From Dechloromonas sp. A34 (GTDB taxonomy: Bacteria; Pseudomonadota; Gammaproteobacteria; Burkholderiales; Rhodocyclaceae): 64,000 nucleotides of DNA. The stretch is taken from NCBI RefSeq assembly GCF_026261605.1, contig NZ_CP102486.1:2170001-2234000 (forward strand). Direction: 5' to 3'. Positions within the stretch are counted from its first letter, which is position 1. Every line of letters begins with the position of its first letter. A model generated the notes under the pieces. It was not told the origin of the DNA. It made no database searches and saw only the letters and a list, made by a program, of their open reading frames with translations. Shown piece after piece: positions 45,367-55,348 of this stretch. Position numbers and translations under genes: made by a program.

Positions 45367-47382
45367 ATGCAAGCCTTGTTCCGTCCCGCGATTGGGTTGA
45401 TGAATCGCCTGAGTTACAAGAGAAAGTTCTTGTTTCTCGGCATTGCGGTGGTCGTCGTCATGCTGGTGTTGTTGTTTACCGTCTATGCCAACCTGAAGCG
45501 CGATATCGATACGGCGCAACAGGAACTCACCGGATTGCAGATACTCAAGCCGATGAATCGCATGGTGCAGCACATGCAGCAGCATCGTGGCCTCTCCTCG
45601 GGGGTCCTGAATGGCAACGAGGCGATGAAGGACAAGCGCGCCGGCAAGGAGAAGGAGGTCGTCGAGGCGCTGGCCGCGACCGATGCCGAACTCTCCCCGA
45701 AGCTTCGCGAAATGGCGGTCTGGAAGGACATTCGTCAGGACTGGGAAGCGATCCGCAGCACCGGACTGAGCTGGGCACCGCCGGACAACCTCAAGCGTCA
45801 CTCGCTGATGATCGACAAGGTGCTGGTCTTCATGGCCGATGTCGCCGACGAGACGCAGCTGACCCTCGATCCCGAGATGGATACCTACTATTTCATGGAT
45901 ACGGTGGTTTCCAAGATGCCGGCGATGCTTGAGCCGCTGGGCATCACCCGGGCGCGCGGGACCGGTGTGTTGAGCAAGAAGGAATTGTCGCCGCAGTTGC
46001 GGATCGATATTGCATCCTTGGTTTCCCAGATGGCGAACACCCTGCGTGCCCAGAACGCCAATCTCGCGAAGGTGATGCGCTACGCGCCGAACCTGCAGGC
46101 CGGGTTGAACGGTCCGGCGACTGAGTTTTCCGCCGGGGCGGAGAAAATATTTGCGCTGGTGCGTGAGGACATCCTGAGCGAGAAGTTCGCGACCGCACCG
46201 CAGGATTACTTCGCCCAGACGACCCAGATTATCGATCTCGGCTACAAGATGATGTTCGATACGCTGATTCCCCAGTTCGAGCAGCAGTTGCTGGCGCGGA
46301 AGGCAGCGGCGCAGCGGGTGCTGACTTTTGATGTCGCGTTGTCCGCCGTGGTCATGCTGGTGGTCGGCTACCTGGGGATCGGTAGCTACTACTCGGTGAT
46401 CGGCAGCGTCCAGGTGTTCTCCGCAGGGGCACGTCGCCTGGCTGATGGCGACCTGACCGTGGAATTCAAGATGGACGGTTCGGATGAGCTGCATGCTGCC
46501 GGCCGGGATTTCAGCGACATGGCGGTGGCGTTCCGGCAGTTGCTGGGCCGTATTCAGAACGATGTGCAGCAACTGCGGGCGGCCGCCTCGCAGCTGGCCT
46601 CTTCCAGCCATCAGATTTCGGGCAGCGCCAGCACCCAGAGCGATGCCGCCTCGAGCATGGCGGCGGCGGTCGAGCAGATGACGGTGGGGGTCGATCATAT
46701 TTCCAAGAATGCACAGGAAGCTCAGGCCCACTCGCAGGAATCGGATCAGGTGGCCACCGAAGGGGCGCGTATCGTCGAGTCGGTAGTCAGCGAGATCAGG
46801 GATATCGCCGAAACGGTCAACCAGTCGGCGGCGGCCGTCGAGGCGCTGGGCCAGCAATCGGACCGGATTTCGGCCATCGTCGGCACCATCAAGGAGATCG
46901 CCGACCAGACCAATCTGCTGGCGCTCAATGCTGCCATCGAGGCGGCGCGGGCCGGTGAGGCCGGGCGCGGCTTTGCCGTGGTGGCCGACGAAGTGCGCAA
47001 GCTTGCCGAGCGCACGGGGAAATCGACTCAGGAAATCGCCGGCATGATTTCGGCCATCCAGTCCGGCACGGCAACTGCCGTTTCGAGCATGAAGCGGGGG
47101 GTCGAGCGCGTTGCAGCCGGTGTCGATCAGGCGCAACTGGCCGGCAGCACGATCGGCCTGGTGCAGGTTCAGTCGCGCCAGGTGGTGGGTGCCGTTTCGG
47201 AAATCACCGTCGCCTTGCGCGAGCAGGCTTCGGCCAGTACCGAGATTGCCCAGAATGTCGAACGCATCGCCCAGATGGCCGAGCAGAACAATTCATCCGC
47301 CGGCGGCAATGCAGCGACGGCCGACAGTCTCAGCAAACTGGCCGAAACCCTGAGCGGCGAAGTCGCTCGTTTCAGGATCTGA
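45367..47382 (+). CDS. NIT-domain methyl-accepting chemotaxis protein
   Basis: The 671-residue protein has a membrane span (about 17-38), a periplasmic all-helical domain carrying Gln-Gln-His-Arg-Gly-Leu-Ser-Ser (about 70-77) as in NIT domains, a second span (about 320-345), HAMP (about 350-400) and a full MCP signalling domain with the tip [14 protein letters not shown]. GGAGA six bases before the ATG at 45367 sets the start. TTGACG (45308) followed by TAGCAT may be a weak promoter. Its end overlaps the convergent DUF2062 gene by 11 bases. Confidence 0.92.
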   Translation: MQALFRPAIGLMNRLSYKRKFLFLGIAVVVVMLVLLFTVYANLKRDIDTAQQELTGLQILKPMNRMVQHMQQHRGLSSGVLNGNEAMKDKRAGKEKEVVEALAATDAELSPKLREMAVWKDIRQDWEAIRSTGLSWAPPDNLKRHSLMIDKVLVFMADVADETQLTLDPEMDTYYFMDTVVSKMPAMLEPLGITRARGTGVLSKKELSPQLRIDIASLVSQMANTLRAQNANLAKVMRYAPNLQAGLNGPATEFSAGAEKIFALVREDILSEKFATAPQDYFAQTTQIIDLGYKMMFDTLIPQFEQQLLARKAAAQRVLTFDVALSAVVMLVVGYLGIGSYYSVIGSVQVFSAGARRLADGDLTVEFKMDGSDELHAAGRDFSDMAVAFRQLLGRIQNDVQQLRAAASQLASSSHQISGSASTQSDAASSMAAAVEQMTVGVDHISKNAQEAQAHSQESDQVATEGARIVESVVSEIRDIAETVNQSAAAVEALGQQSDRISAIVGTIKEIADQTNLLALNAAIEAARAGEAGRGFAVVADEVRKLAERTGKSTQEIAGMISAIQSGTATAVSSMKRGVERVAAGVDQAQLAGSTIGLVQVQSRQVVGAVSEITVALREQASASTEIAQNVERIAQMAEQNNSSAGGNAATADSLSKLAETLSGEVARFRI

Positions 47383-47908
47383 GCGTCTTGCGCCGCCGCC
47401 AGGCAATAATCAGATAGAGGCGCCAGGTGGCCTGGGTGGCAAAGTAGCCCACGGTGGCCAGGCCAATGGCGAGCACGATGAGCCCGATGCCCAGCGGCTG
47501 GGCGGCGGCAAGCATCCAGGCCTGCATGGCCTGGGTCCAGCCGACGAAATCCGTGGCGCTGAACTCGGGGGGCGCAATGAAGCCGTTGCTTTCCCCAATG
47601 AGCAGCCGGCCGAGTTGATAGGCCAGGACATAAAGCGGGACGATGGTTAAGGGATTGGTGTACAGCGTGACGACCAGGGCGAGCGGCAGGTTGACGCGAA
47701 AGAGCAACGCACAGATCGCGGCGCCGATCATTTGCAGGGGGCCAGGAATCAGGCCGCAGAACAGGCCGACGGCGACCGCCCCGGCGGCCGAATGACGGTT
47801 CAGATGCCACAGTCGCGGGTGCAGCAGCGAGGACGCGAAGGGCCGCAGCCAGCGGTTGCGGCAGATCGTTTCGTGGTCGGGCAGGTATTTCTTCAGGCGA
47901 CTTCTCAT
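47372..47908 (-). CDS. DUF2062 membrane protein
   Basis: The 178-residue protein matches DUF2062: [17 protein letters not shown] followed by [15 protein letters not shown], with three hydrophobic spans. The function of the family is unknown. It is divergent from comEC with 17 bases between the starts, a layout common in betaproteobacteria, so both promoters must overlap the other gene. It has a basic, cytosolic N-terminus and C-terminus. Confidence 0.85.
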   Translation of the reverse strand: MRSRLKKYLPDHETICRNRWLRPFASSLLHPRLWHLNRHSAAGAVAVGLFCGLIPGPLQMIGAAICALLFRVNLPLALVVTLYTNPLTIVPLYVLAYQLGRLLIGESNGFIAPPEFSATDFVGWTQAMQAWMLAAAQPLGIGLIVLAIGLATVGYFATQATWRLYLIIAWRRRKTLRS

Positions 47909-47925
47909 TTCTCCATTATTGCAGG

Positions 47926-48696
47926 ATGCGACTGAATATTCTCGCCTTCGCGACCGGAGTCCTGCTGCTGCAAATGCAGCCGGAACTGCCTGGGGTGTGG
48001 CTGTGGGCGGTCGCCGGCGGCGCGCTGCTGCTGCCGCGTCTGCGTTGGTCGGGCTGGCCGGCGCGCGGGTTGGCTATCGTCGCCTGCTGTAGCCTGGGTT
48101 TTGCCTGGGCCGGCTGGCGGGCCGAGATACGCTTGGCCGACCAGTTGCCGGCCGCATGGGAGGGCCGGGATATCGAGGTGATCGGCGTCATCGCCGGTCT
48201 GCCGCAGGATTTCAGCAACGGTACGCGCTTCGAGTTCGTCACCGAAATGATCCTCAGCACCGGGGCCATCGTGCCCGAGCGGCTCAACCTTTCCTGGTAC
48301 CAGGGGCGACGCGATGGCGAGGCCTTCGAGCGGTTGCCGGTGCGTCCGGGTGAGCGCTGGCGCTTTACGGTCCGCCTGAAACGGCCGCACGGCAACGCCA
48401 ATCCGGGTGCTTTCGATTACGAAGCCTGGCTGCTCGAACGCGATATCCGGGCCACCGGCTATATCCGCCCGCAGCCGCCGCAACGGCTCGACGCCATGGT
48501 CTGGCGGCCGGACTATGTGATCGAGCGCCTGCGCCATGGTGTGCGCGCCCGTTACGCTGCCATGCTGCCGCCAGAAAATCATCCCTGGGCCGGCATTCTG
48601 GTGGCGCTGGCGGTGGGCGATCAAAAGGCGATCCAAGGTGAACTGTGGACAACCTTCAACCGCACCGGCACCACGCATCTGATGTCAATCAGTTAG
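47926..48696 (+). pseudogene. comEC: comEC, 5' part only, cut by island insertion
   Basis: ComEC forms the DNA-uptake channel of the inner membrane and is normally about 750-850 residues. Here only 256 remain: N-terminal spans (about 5-60), the DUF4131 region with Gly-Ala-Phe-Asp-Tyr-Glu-Ala-Trp-Leu-x-Glu-Arg, and the start of the competence domain, ending Arg-Thr-Gly-Thr-Thr-His-Leu-Met-Ser-Ile-Ser and then a TAG. In intact ComEC that stretch continues Gly-Leu-His-Val. The break is exactly where AT-richer DNA with a serine recombinase begins. The 3' part is not in the window. Transformation by this route should be off while the element is integrated. Confidence 0.9.
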
Positions 48697-48709
48697 CTAT
48701 AAAAACTAT

Positions 48710-48796
48710 GTTTTGGTAGATAAGTGATCAGCATTAGTTATCTATTAACACTAATTCTATTGGGCTATCAGGTAGCCATCTGTTATCTATCAAAAC
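48710..48796. repeat. 14-bp inverted repeat near the island's left end
   Basis: GTTTTGGTAGATAA (48710-48723) and TTATCTATCAAAAC (48783-48796) are inverted with 13 of 14 matches, about 60 bases apart. A third TTATCTA lies at 48738-48744. Placed between the comEC junction and the recombinase gene, they are candidate recombinase arm sites or regulator sites. Confidence 0.6.
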
Positions 48797-48820
48797 GTAA
48801 GTTCGTATAATGCACTTACG
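48796..48820 (+). promoter_or_regulatory. Promoter of the serine recombinase with a palindromic operator over the -10 box
   Basis: TATAAT (48806-48811) is a perfect -10 box 32 bases before the start codon. It is enclosed by CGTAAGT (48796-48802) and ACTTACG (48814-48820), a perfect 7-bp inverted repeat. A protein bound there would cover the -10 box and repress the recombinase. No good -35 box is seen. Confidence 0.6.
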
Positions 48821-48843
48821 ATAGAGAATTCAGGGGTGGCGTC

Positions 48844-50637
48844 ATGCCGAAGGCTTATTCATACATCCGGTTTTCCAGTGCTAAGCAGGAGGCTGGCGAC
48901 TCGATTACTCGCCAAGTCAGACTGTCCGAGGAGTACGCAGCTAAACACGGGCTGGAGTTGGATACCGAACTAAACATGCGTGACCTCGGTATCTCCGCCT
49001 ACGACCGCTCAAATCTCAAGAAAGGCGCATTAGGTTACTTCCTCCGACTTGTAGAGGAAAAGCGCATCCCCGTTGGTTCCTACCTACTTGTCGAGAGCCT
49101 TGATCGTTTATCGCGTGACAAGGTTATGGATGCGCTGTCGATATTCACCGACATCCTGCGTGCAGGAATCGTGATCGTTACGCTGTCAGATAGCCAAGTC
49201 TATAGCTACGAGCGGACCAACGATAACTGGGCAAGCCTTATCGTTTCGATTGTTATCATGAGCCGAGCCAACGAAGAGTCGGCAATGAAGAGCCAGCGTA
49301 TTCGGTCTGCTTGGGATGCGAAGAGGCGAAACCTCACGAATAAGCGCCTTACCGCTCGATGCCCCTATTGGCTCAGGCCTGCTGAGGGTGATGTGGGTTT
49401 TGAGTTCATTCCCGAGCGAGTCGAAGTCGTTAAGCGTATTTTCCAGATGTCCCTCGACGGTGTTGGCAGCGCTACCATCGTGAAGACCTTCAACACAGAA
49501 GGTGTTCCTTTGTTTTCGGAGAAAGCCAACGGCTGGCAAAACTCTTACGTCCAGAAAATTCTTCAGAGCCCTGCTGTGTATGGCGAACTGCACTTGCAGT
49601 TACAGCGTGATGGTGAGGTAACTCCTCATGACGTGATACCTGATTACTACCCGGCGATCATGACGAAAGAGGAGTGGAGGCTCGTCGCTGATGCTCGCGC
49701 TGGAAGACGCACTCGTGGTGGTGTTGGCAAGGGCGCGAACCTAAGTAACCTATTCTCTGGCTTATTGAAGTGTGGCTACTGTGGCGGCCCGATGAATATG
49801 GGCGGTTATGTCGAAACCCGCTTTGGGAAGCATAAAAAGTCGAAATTTATCGCGTGCAGTAATGCTCGGCGTGGTCTGAGATGCAAGTACATCCAGTGGG
49901 AATACTCTGATTTCGAGCGACAGGTACTCAGATTCTGCAAAGCCGTCGATTTCGCTCGTGTGCTAGGTGTGAACCAGAACGTACAGGCCGAAATCAATAA
50001 TGCGATGCTCCGTATCGAGGCAATTAAGCAGGAAATCCTTGATGTTACCGGCCGAAACGAATCGCTTCTTGATGCCCTTGAAAAGGCTGGCCAAGGTAAT
50101 GCGCCGCAGTTGATCATTGATCGAATGAAGGCGAACGAAAACAAGCTTGCTGCTTTGAAAAGTGATAAGCGGCAAGTCGAGGATGAAGTGATCCGGTTGA
50201 GCAATTCGCAGGTCGATGCTGCAGTTCAGCAGAACCTGATCGTTGATCTGTTAAATCGTCTGGAAACCCTCGAGGGAAGTGACCTCCATTTGCTCCGAAT
50301 TCGTCTATCGGAGGCAATTAAACGAGTTATTGACAGGATCAACACGTTTCCGGGAGGGCGATGGTATTCGGAGGATGAGGTTGAGGAATACAGGCGTGAT
50401 CTCATCTCTGCCGAAGCGTACGACCGCGATCAGATCGAGGATATGTGCTCCAAACTGGATACTGAACCGAACAAGAAGCATCGGCTCCTTATGATCGTGT
50501 TCAAGAATGGCGAACATCGGACAGTGTTGTCGTCCGGTAAGGTCCTCGACCAAAAAACTCCTCCGCCCGCCGAATGGGATATTTCCATGCTTTTCGAGAG
50601 CTTGGCCTTCAAGGTTTTCAAAGCAGCAGAGATTTAG
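48844..50637 (+). CDS. Large serine recombinase (site-specific integrase)
   Basis: The 597-residue protein cuts and joins DNA through a Ser-phosphodiester intermediate. The N-terminal resolvase domain (about 1-150) has Tyr-Ile-Arg-Phe-Ser with nucleophile Ser11, Glu-Ser-Leu-Asp-Arg-Leu-Ser-Arg-Asp and further Arg residues. A recombinase domain (about 165-285) and a zinc-ribbon (about 300-350; Cys-Gly-Tyr-Cys-Gly-Gly, then Cys-Ser-Asn and Arg-Cys-Lys) follow, then a long coiled coil (about 385-470) as in integrases of the phiC31/A118 class. It lies just inside the comEC break, pointing inward, so it is the likely integrase of the island. A GGGGTGG precedes the ATG. Confidence 0.95.
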   Translation: MPKAYSYIRFSSAKQEAGDSITRQVRLSEEYAAKHGLELDTELNMRDLGISAYDRSNLKKGALGYFLRLVEEKRIPVGSYLLVESLDRLSRDKVMDALSIFTDILRAGIVIVTLSDSQVYSYERTNDNWASLIVSIVIMSRANEESAMKSQRIRSAWDAKRRNLTNKRLTARCPYWLRPAEGDVGFEFIPERVEVVKRIFQMSLDGVGSATIVKTFNTEGVPLFSEKANGWQNSYVQKILQSPAVYGELHLQLQRDGEVTPHDVIPDYYPAIMTKEEWRLVADARAGRRTRGGVGKGANLSNLFSGLLKCGYCGGPMNMGGYVETRFGKHKKSKFIACSNARRGLRCKYIQWEYSDFERQVLRFCKAVDFARVLGVNQNVQAEINNAMLRIEAIKQEILDVTGRNESLLDALEKAGQGNAPQLIIDRMKANENKLAALKSDKRQVEDEVIRLSNSQVDAAVQQNLIVDLLNRLETLEGSDLHLLRIRLSEAIKRVIDRINTFPGGRWYSEDEVEEYRRDLISAEAYDRDQIEDMCSKLDTEPNKKHRLLMIVFKNGEHRTVLSSGKVLDQKTPPPAEWDISMLFESLAFKVFKAAEI

Positions 50638-50868
50638 TTACCGGAATAGCCGCAGCCGGCCACTGCCAGCCGTTCGTGGATATCCACGAAAGCGGTCCTT
50701 GCGAGACATACATTGGAAATATTGGAGTTGCGATATGCATGGAAAGCGTGAATTCCGTGCGAAACAAGTCATTGCAATGGCATACTAAACGACTGATATC
50801 GATTCTTAACTGAACATCGTGTTTATGACAAATAGCTTTCCGTGTTTTTTTCGCAGAGGTGAACTCGC

Positions 50869-53037
50869 GTGATTACAGAAATGCACATGGATGCAGTTGC
50901 CAGTTTTAAGCAACCTGCGATTCTCGTGACAGACAAGAGAATTAACTTGGTCTATGGGCTGAATGGCGTTGGTAAATCCACGGTCTCTAACTTTCTCTAC
51001 GCCCCTGAAGATGTGCGCTTTGCTAAATGCAAGAGGGTACCTACTCAAACAGAGCCTGTATTGGTTTATAACCAAAAGTTCATTCAAGATAACTTTTTCG
51101 TCGCGGATAACCTTAAGGGAGTTTTCAGCCTATCAAGAGAGAATAAGGAGGCCGAGGAGAAGATCGCCAAGGCAAGGAAGCTTTATATTGAGCTGTCGCA
51201 ATCATTACAACAAAAGCAAGCATCCAAGGATCAGATTGTTCAAGCGGCGGCGACACAAAAGCAACAGGCAGTAGATGAGGTTTGGAAGATCAAAGCACAA
51301 TACTCCGGCGGCGATCGAGTACTCGAATATTGCCTTGAAGGTTTGAAAGGGCAAAAAGAAAAGCTCTTTGCTCACCTCCAATCAATTGGAAAGCCAAGCA
51401 GCGAGCCGGAACGAAACATTCAAGTACTTCGCAGTGAGGTAGACGCTCTTAAGGGAGATACGGCACAGCCACAGCAAAAGCTTCCAATATTGACGTTTGT
51501 AGCAAACGAGGTTGAATCGGACCCCATTTTTGCAACATCAATCCTTGGTAATGCTGATAGTGAGGTGGCTGCTCTTATAGATCGGTTAGGCAATTCTGAC
51601 TGGGTAAAACAAGGGCTCGCTTTTCTGCCTGAGGACGTCAATGAGAGCGGTAAGGCGTGTCCATTTTGCCAAGAGGACACGATTACATCGAAATTTGTTT
51701 CTGGCATAAGAGAGTACTTTGACGACACCTATCAACAACAAATAGAAACCCTGGAAACTCTCAAGTCGAACTACGTTTCCGCCTTGGGGCAATTGGTAGA
51801 TGTCAAAATCTACACCGAACATCAATTTGCACTCCAGCGCGCAATGCCTCTGTCTACCAAGCATCAGGATGTCGTTGAATTGTTGCGCAGCAATCTCGCA
51901 AAGATTGAGCAAAAGATCAAAAAACCCAAGTCGCTGCTAGTGCTAGCAGCTTCAAGCGATCTGATCGCAGACTTCAATAAGGAAATTGATGCGATAAATA
52001 CCGCTGTCGATGCTTACAACGAGCGCCTTAAAAATCGCGAAATTGCACTCTCCACCCTCAAAGACGAATTCTGGTCACTTATGCGTTGGCAGTATGATCA
52101 AACCATGACTCGCTTTGAGATGGATTGCGATGAATCAAGCTTGAAGCTTAAGGACGTTGATATTGCGATTGGTAAAATCAATATCGAAATTGCCGATACA
52201 GAGAGCCAAATCTCATTGGCACAAAAAGAAACGGTAAATACCGATGAGGCGGTGGTCGCAATCAATGCCGGCTTGTTAGATATTGGGATTGATGGTTTCA
52301 GCATCGCCAAGCATTCGGAAAGTTTATATCGGGTCACTCGTGCAGGAGAGTCAGAGCACGCCTTTCATACGCTAAGTGAGGGCGAGAAGATGATGATTAG
52401 TTTTCTGTATTTTTGTGAGCTATGCAAAGGCAAATCGAGCCCAGAAGATACGCATGCTAACCGTATCGTTGTAATAGATGACCCAATATCGAGTCTCTCT
52501 CACGTATTCATCTTTAATATTGGCCAGCTGATACGGTCTGTCTTTTTTAAGAACGATCGCTTTTGCCAAGTTTTTGTGCTAACGCACAGCCTGTACTTTT
52601 TTTATGAATTGACTGACACCAATCACGAACGTCGAAAAGAAACTCAGAAACTGTTCCGGATAACTAAGTCTGCGGCTGGTAGCAGCATTCAGGAAATGAA
52701 ATACGAAGAGATTCAGAATGACTACCAAGCTTATTGGTCGGTTATCAATGATCCAACCCAACCGCCGGCACTAATTGCAAACTGTATGCGTAACGTCGTG
52801 GAGTATTTCTTTAACTTTGTGAGAAAGAAGGACCTAAACAACGTCTTCCTGATGCCAGAACTACAAGGTGTGAAATTCCAGTCATTTTGCCGATACATTA
52901 ACCGAGAGTCGCATTCGCTTGGGCAGAACATCATTGATATGAAGGAGTTTGACTACGAGACCTTTAAAGAGGGACTTCGAATGGTCTTTGAAAAAACGGG
53001 GTACGGCGATCATATTAAGGCTATGTCCAAGGTATAG
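50869..53037 (+). CDS. AAA_13 (PrrC/RloC-like) ATPase, candidate anticodon nuclease
   Basis: The 722-residue protein has a split ABC-type ATPase: Walker A Gly-Leu-Asn-Gly-Val-Gly-Lys-Ser-Thr (30-38), long coiled coils (about 90-190, 280-480) around a Cys-Pro-Phe-Cys (264-267), signature Leu-Ser-Glu-Gly-Glu-Lys (about 500-505) and Walker B Val-Val-Ile-Asp-Asp-Pro (about 533-538). In the C-terminal part Arg641, Glu645 and His682 follow the Arg-x3-Glu ... His order of the PrrC/RloC anticodon-nuclease triad. Such proteins cut tRNA during phage infection. It stands alone, without restriction-modification genes, so it is RloC-like in context. The nuclease activity is inferred. Confidence 0.75.
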   Translation: MITEMHMDAVASFKQPAILVTDKRINLVYGLNGVGKSTVSNFLYAPEDVRFAKCKRVPTQTEPVLVYNQKFIQDNFFVADNLKGVFSLSRENKEAEEKIAKARKLYIELSQSLQQKQASKDQIVQAAATQKQQAVDEVWKIKAQYSGGDRVLEYCLEGLKGQKEKLFAHLQSIGKPSSEPERNIQVLRSEVDALKGDTAQPQQKLPILTFVANEVESDPIFATSILGNADSEVAALIDRLGNSDWVKQGLAFLPEDVNESGKACPFCQEDTITSKFVSGIREYFDDTYQQQIETLETLKSNYVSALGQLVDVKIYTEHQFALQRAMPLSTKHQDVVELLRSNLAKIEQKIKKPKSLLVLAASSDLIADFNKEIDAINTAVDAYNERLKNREIALSTLKDEFWSLMRWQYDQTMTRFEMDCDESSLKLKDVDIAIGKINIEIADTESQISLAQKETVNTDEAVVAINAGLLDIGIDGFSIAKHSESLYRVTRAGESEHAFHTLSEGEKMMISFLYFCELCKGKSSPEDTHANRIVVIDDPISSLSHVFIFNIGQLIRSVFFKNDRFCQVFVLTHSLYFFYELTDTNHERRKETQKLFRITKSAAGSSIQEMKYEEIQNDYQAYWSVINDPTQPPALIANCMRNVVEYFFNFVRKKDLNNVFLMPELQGVKFQSFCRYINRESHSLGQNIIDMKEFDYETFKEGLRMVFEKTGYGDHIKAMSKV

Positions 53038-53040
53038 AAC

Positions 53041-53600
53041 GTCCGCTTCATAACATTGGCAATTTTTGCTTAGGGCGCATTTGAGCAGGTCAGGTTAAAC
53101 GAGATTCTGTAGCCGATAGGACGCGATTGTTGAGACTGTTCCTGGTGCTATTGAGAATTTGGGGTTCGTTCACTGTCGAAGCCGACCTCTTCGAATTGAT
53201 CATTCTGTGCCTTACGGGACCACTGCCAGGCGGATCAGTGTGAGTTTGTAGTGGGTTGATGAACGGCTTGCCAATAACCTTGAAACCCGCATGAAATAAG
53301 GCTTTATGGCCTGTAGTGCGAGCAGTGTGAGATGCTTGGTCAGGACCTTTTGAATGATCACGGGCACTCGAAAAGTGGCACCCATCCCCATTATCGCTAC
53401 TGTCCCTCCATCAACCATTACGGGCAACCGTTTTCGGGTACCGGCAACTGTTGATCTTTCAGGGTACCCAGAGTACAAAACTTGGAATATATCCCGCGTT
53501 GTCGATTTGCAGTTGTTGCTGGATTATGGGGAGGCTGGAGAACCTGCCTGTGTCGTGAGGCCCGGTGTAGGTCACGGGATGGGGTATGTGTACGGGACTG
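53041..53600. other. 560-base stretch without a supported gene
   Basis: It lies between the AAA_13 gene and a minus-strand gene. Frames of 80-116 codons exist on both strands (53212-53478 minus, 53354-53704 plus) but have no ribosome site and no family features. GGGTACC at 53436-53442 recurs as GGGTACCC at 53462-53469. It may be degraded mobile DNA; nothing firm can be said. Confidence 0.4.
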
Positions 53601-54365
53601 TTACACCTGTTTGGGAGCGCCTACGAGACGTCGACCAATCTCGAATATTCCCGCCATTGCTAAAGACCGGACTGGTTCGATGCGTTGCCCGTTATCGACC
53701 CTGATCCAGTCCTTTCCATCTGTATAAACGCTAATCAGCAGGTCCTTGGCGTTGAGCGATTCTGAAATCTCCAGCGTTCCGCCATGTGTCACTATTGCCG
53801 CCATGGCCGTATGGTTGCCGTTGTCTATCCATACCAAAGGCCACGGCAGCCAAGCTACGGCGTGTGTGTTGCTTGTCTGACGCCAGTTGCCATGCTTGCC
53901 AGTAGGGCCGAGATTTTGCAGAGCGCGAGCTAATCGCCAGCGCTCCCATGGCTGAGGAATAACCGCCGAATGAGCAAGACTAAGGGAGATTTCGCCTGAT
54001 TCGTGACGGAGCAAATCGTCCATTGTGGCCCCATCCTCTCTAATGGGGATTGTTGTCTCCCAAAGCAGCGTCTGGGGGCAGTTAGCCGGTGCCCTGTGCT
54101 GACGAGCATCGAATAACAATCCCTGAAGAATTTCAGCCTGGATTATCCGAGCCAGAGCCTGCGTCAGCCCTGACAATGCGTTTGGACCGTGGGATTCGGC
54201 TGTGTCGATGCTCCACAACAACGAACGCCATTGGTCTTCGGTGGAGAGTTTTCCGGTGGGTGGCAATTTTGGCGATGGGATGCGCTCCGCTGGTTTGGTG
54301 TCTGCGGACACGTCCTTGATTGCTTCTTCCATTAGGCGTGTGAGTGCTTTCATTTTGTTGTTCAT
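53601..54365 (-). CDS. Hypothetical protein, possibly DUF6710-like
   Basis: The 254-residue protein has a charged, Pro-rich N-terminus (about 15-45), a helical middle, and a C-terminal half with Leu-Val-Trp-Ile-Asp-Asn-Gly-Asn-His-Thr-Ala-Met-Ala-Ala, a segment reminiscent of the Asp-Asn-Gly-Asn-His-Ser stretch I associate with DUF6710 proteins of integrative elements; this match is from memory and weak. There is no signal peptide or membrane span. It is divergent from the FRG gene with a 95-base AT-rich gap that probably holds both promoters. Function unknown. Confidence 0.55.
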   Translation of the reverse strand: MNNKMKALTRLMEEAIKDVSADTKPAERIPSPKLPPTGKLSTEDQWRSLLWSIDTAESHGPNALSGLTQALARIIQAEILQGLLFDARQHRAPANCPQTLLWETTIPIREDGATMDDLLRHESGEISLSLAHSAVIPQPWERWRLARALQNLGPTGKHGNWRQTSNTHAVAWLPWPLVWIDNGNHTAMAAIVTHGGTLEISESLNAKDLLISVYTDGKDWIRVDNGQRIEPVRSLAMAGIFEIGRRLVGAPKQV

Positions 54366-54460
54366 GGCTTAGGTCTCGGTTAGGTGATGTTGTAATTATT
54401 TTTTCATGACAACTATTTCATATTAATCTTCTGCTATTTAGGCCGCATATCGCGAAGTGT

Positions 54461-55348
54461 ATGGACACCGTTAAATCCGTCGCAGATTTTATAAGCATCA
54501 TTCTTGATAGACCCGCGTCGCCGAGGTTTGTCTCGACCTATCGAGGGCATGGAAGTCCGGACTTCAAGCTACGACCGTCGATCTTCCGTAAGCAGAGCAC
54601 AAGGGAAAATGAACACATCCTTCTCCGGGAACTGATCGCTGCCCACCCAGAGGATTTCAATGGCGACACAAGCGCGTTGGAAACGCTGGTGCGGATGCAG
54701 CATTACTCGCTACCTACCCGCCTCCTCGATGTGTCAATGAACCCACTTGTTGCGCTTTACTTCGCGTGCGAGAGTGTCAAAAAGAGAGTGCGGACCATAC
54801 GCAATGGGATATCGACGTCTAAGACTGTTGAGAACGATGGCCATGTGGCTATCTTGAGCGTTTCCAAGACGCGCATCCGCTACTTCGATAGCGACACTGT
54901 GAGTTGCCTTACCAATCTTGCCAGACTTCCTTCAAAACTAAAGGACAAGCTCAATACCGATCTTGAAATGGATGAATTCAACGTCAGCCTGCCAGTGAAG
55001 CGGCTGCTCCATTTCATAAATCAAGAAAAGCATGGTTTTCTTCCAGAGATCGAGCCGTCTGACCTCGATAGCATCATTCTCGTAAAACCAAAGCAAAACA
55101 ATAAACGTATCATGGCTCAGGCTGGTGCTTTCTTCGCTTTCGGACTCGCCGATGAGATTTTTGATAGCAACGACCATGGCATCAAGGTTGAGCGGATACC
55201 CGTTGATGCGGACTTAAAGCCAGAGATTCTCTCTCAACTTGATAAGCTGGGAATTAACGAAAAAACAATGTTCCCCGAGATTGACCGGGCAGCGCGCTAT
55301 ATCACCGGCAGCTTATCTACCGGAGATGCTGCGTCGAAGGTCATTTAA
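54461..55348 (+). CDS. FRG-domain protein
   Basis: The 295-residue protein has the FRG domain, named for its Phe/Tyr-Arg-Gly core, in the N-terminal half: Thr-Tyr-Arg-Gly-His-Gly (about 27-32), Leu-Arg-Pro-Ser-Ile-Phe-Arg, then Met-Gln-His-Tyr-Ser-Leu-Pro-Thr-Arg-Leu-Leu-Asp and Asn-Pro-Leu-Val-Ala-Leu-Tyr-Phe-Ala. The domain is known from phage-defence and mobile regions, and its chemistry is not settled; a link with ADP-ribosyl-type folds has been proposed. There is no other domain or membrane span. It is convergent with the unknown gene at 55.7 kb. It may be one component of a defence locus, but no partner is obvious. Confidence 0.88.
   Translation: MDTVKSVADFISIILDRPASPRFVSTYRGHGSPDFKLRPSIFRKQSTRENEHILLRELIAAHPEDFNGDTSALETLVRMQHYSLPTRLLDVSMNPLVALYFACESVKKRVRTIRNGISTSKTVENDGHVAILSVSKTRIRYFDSDTVSCLTNLARLPSKLKDKLNTDLEMDEFNVSLPVKRLLHFINQEKHGFLPEIEPSDLDSIILVKPKQNNKRIMAQAGAFFAFGLADEIFDSNDHGIKVERIPVDADLKPEILSQLDKLGINEKTMFPEIDRAARYITGSLSTGDAASKVI

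Noticed and set aside
50869..53037. SMC/Rad50-type repair protein
   Set aside because: Length, the short Cys-x-x-Cys context and the C-terminal Arg-x3-Glu/His region fit AAA_13 (PrrC/RloC) better than Rad50 or RecF.
53212..53704. Short frames on both strands, considered as transposase remnants
   Set aside because: No catalytic motif, terminal repeat or ribosome site could be identified.
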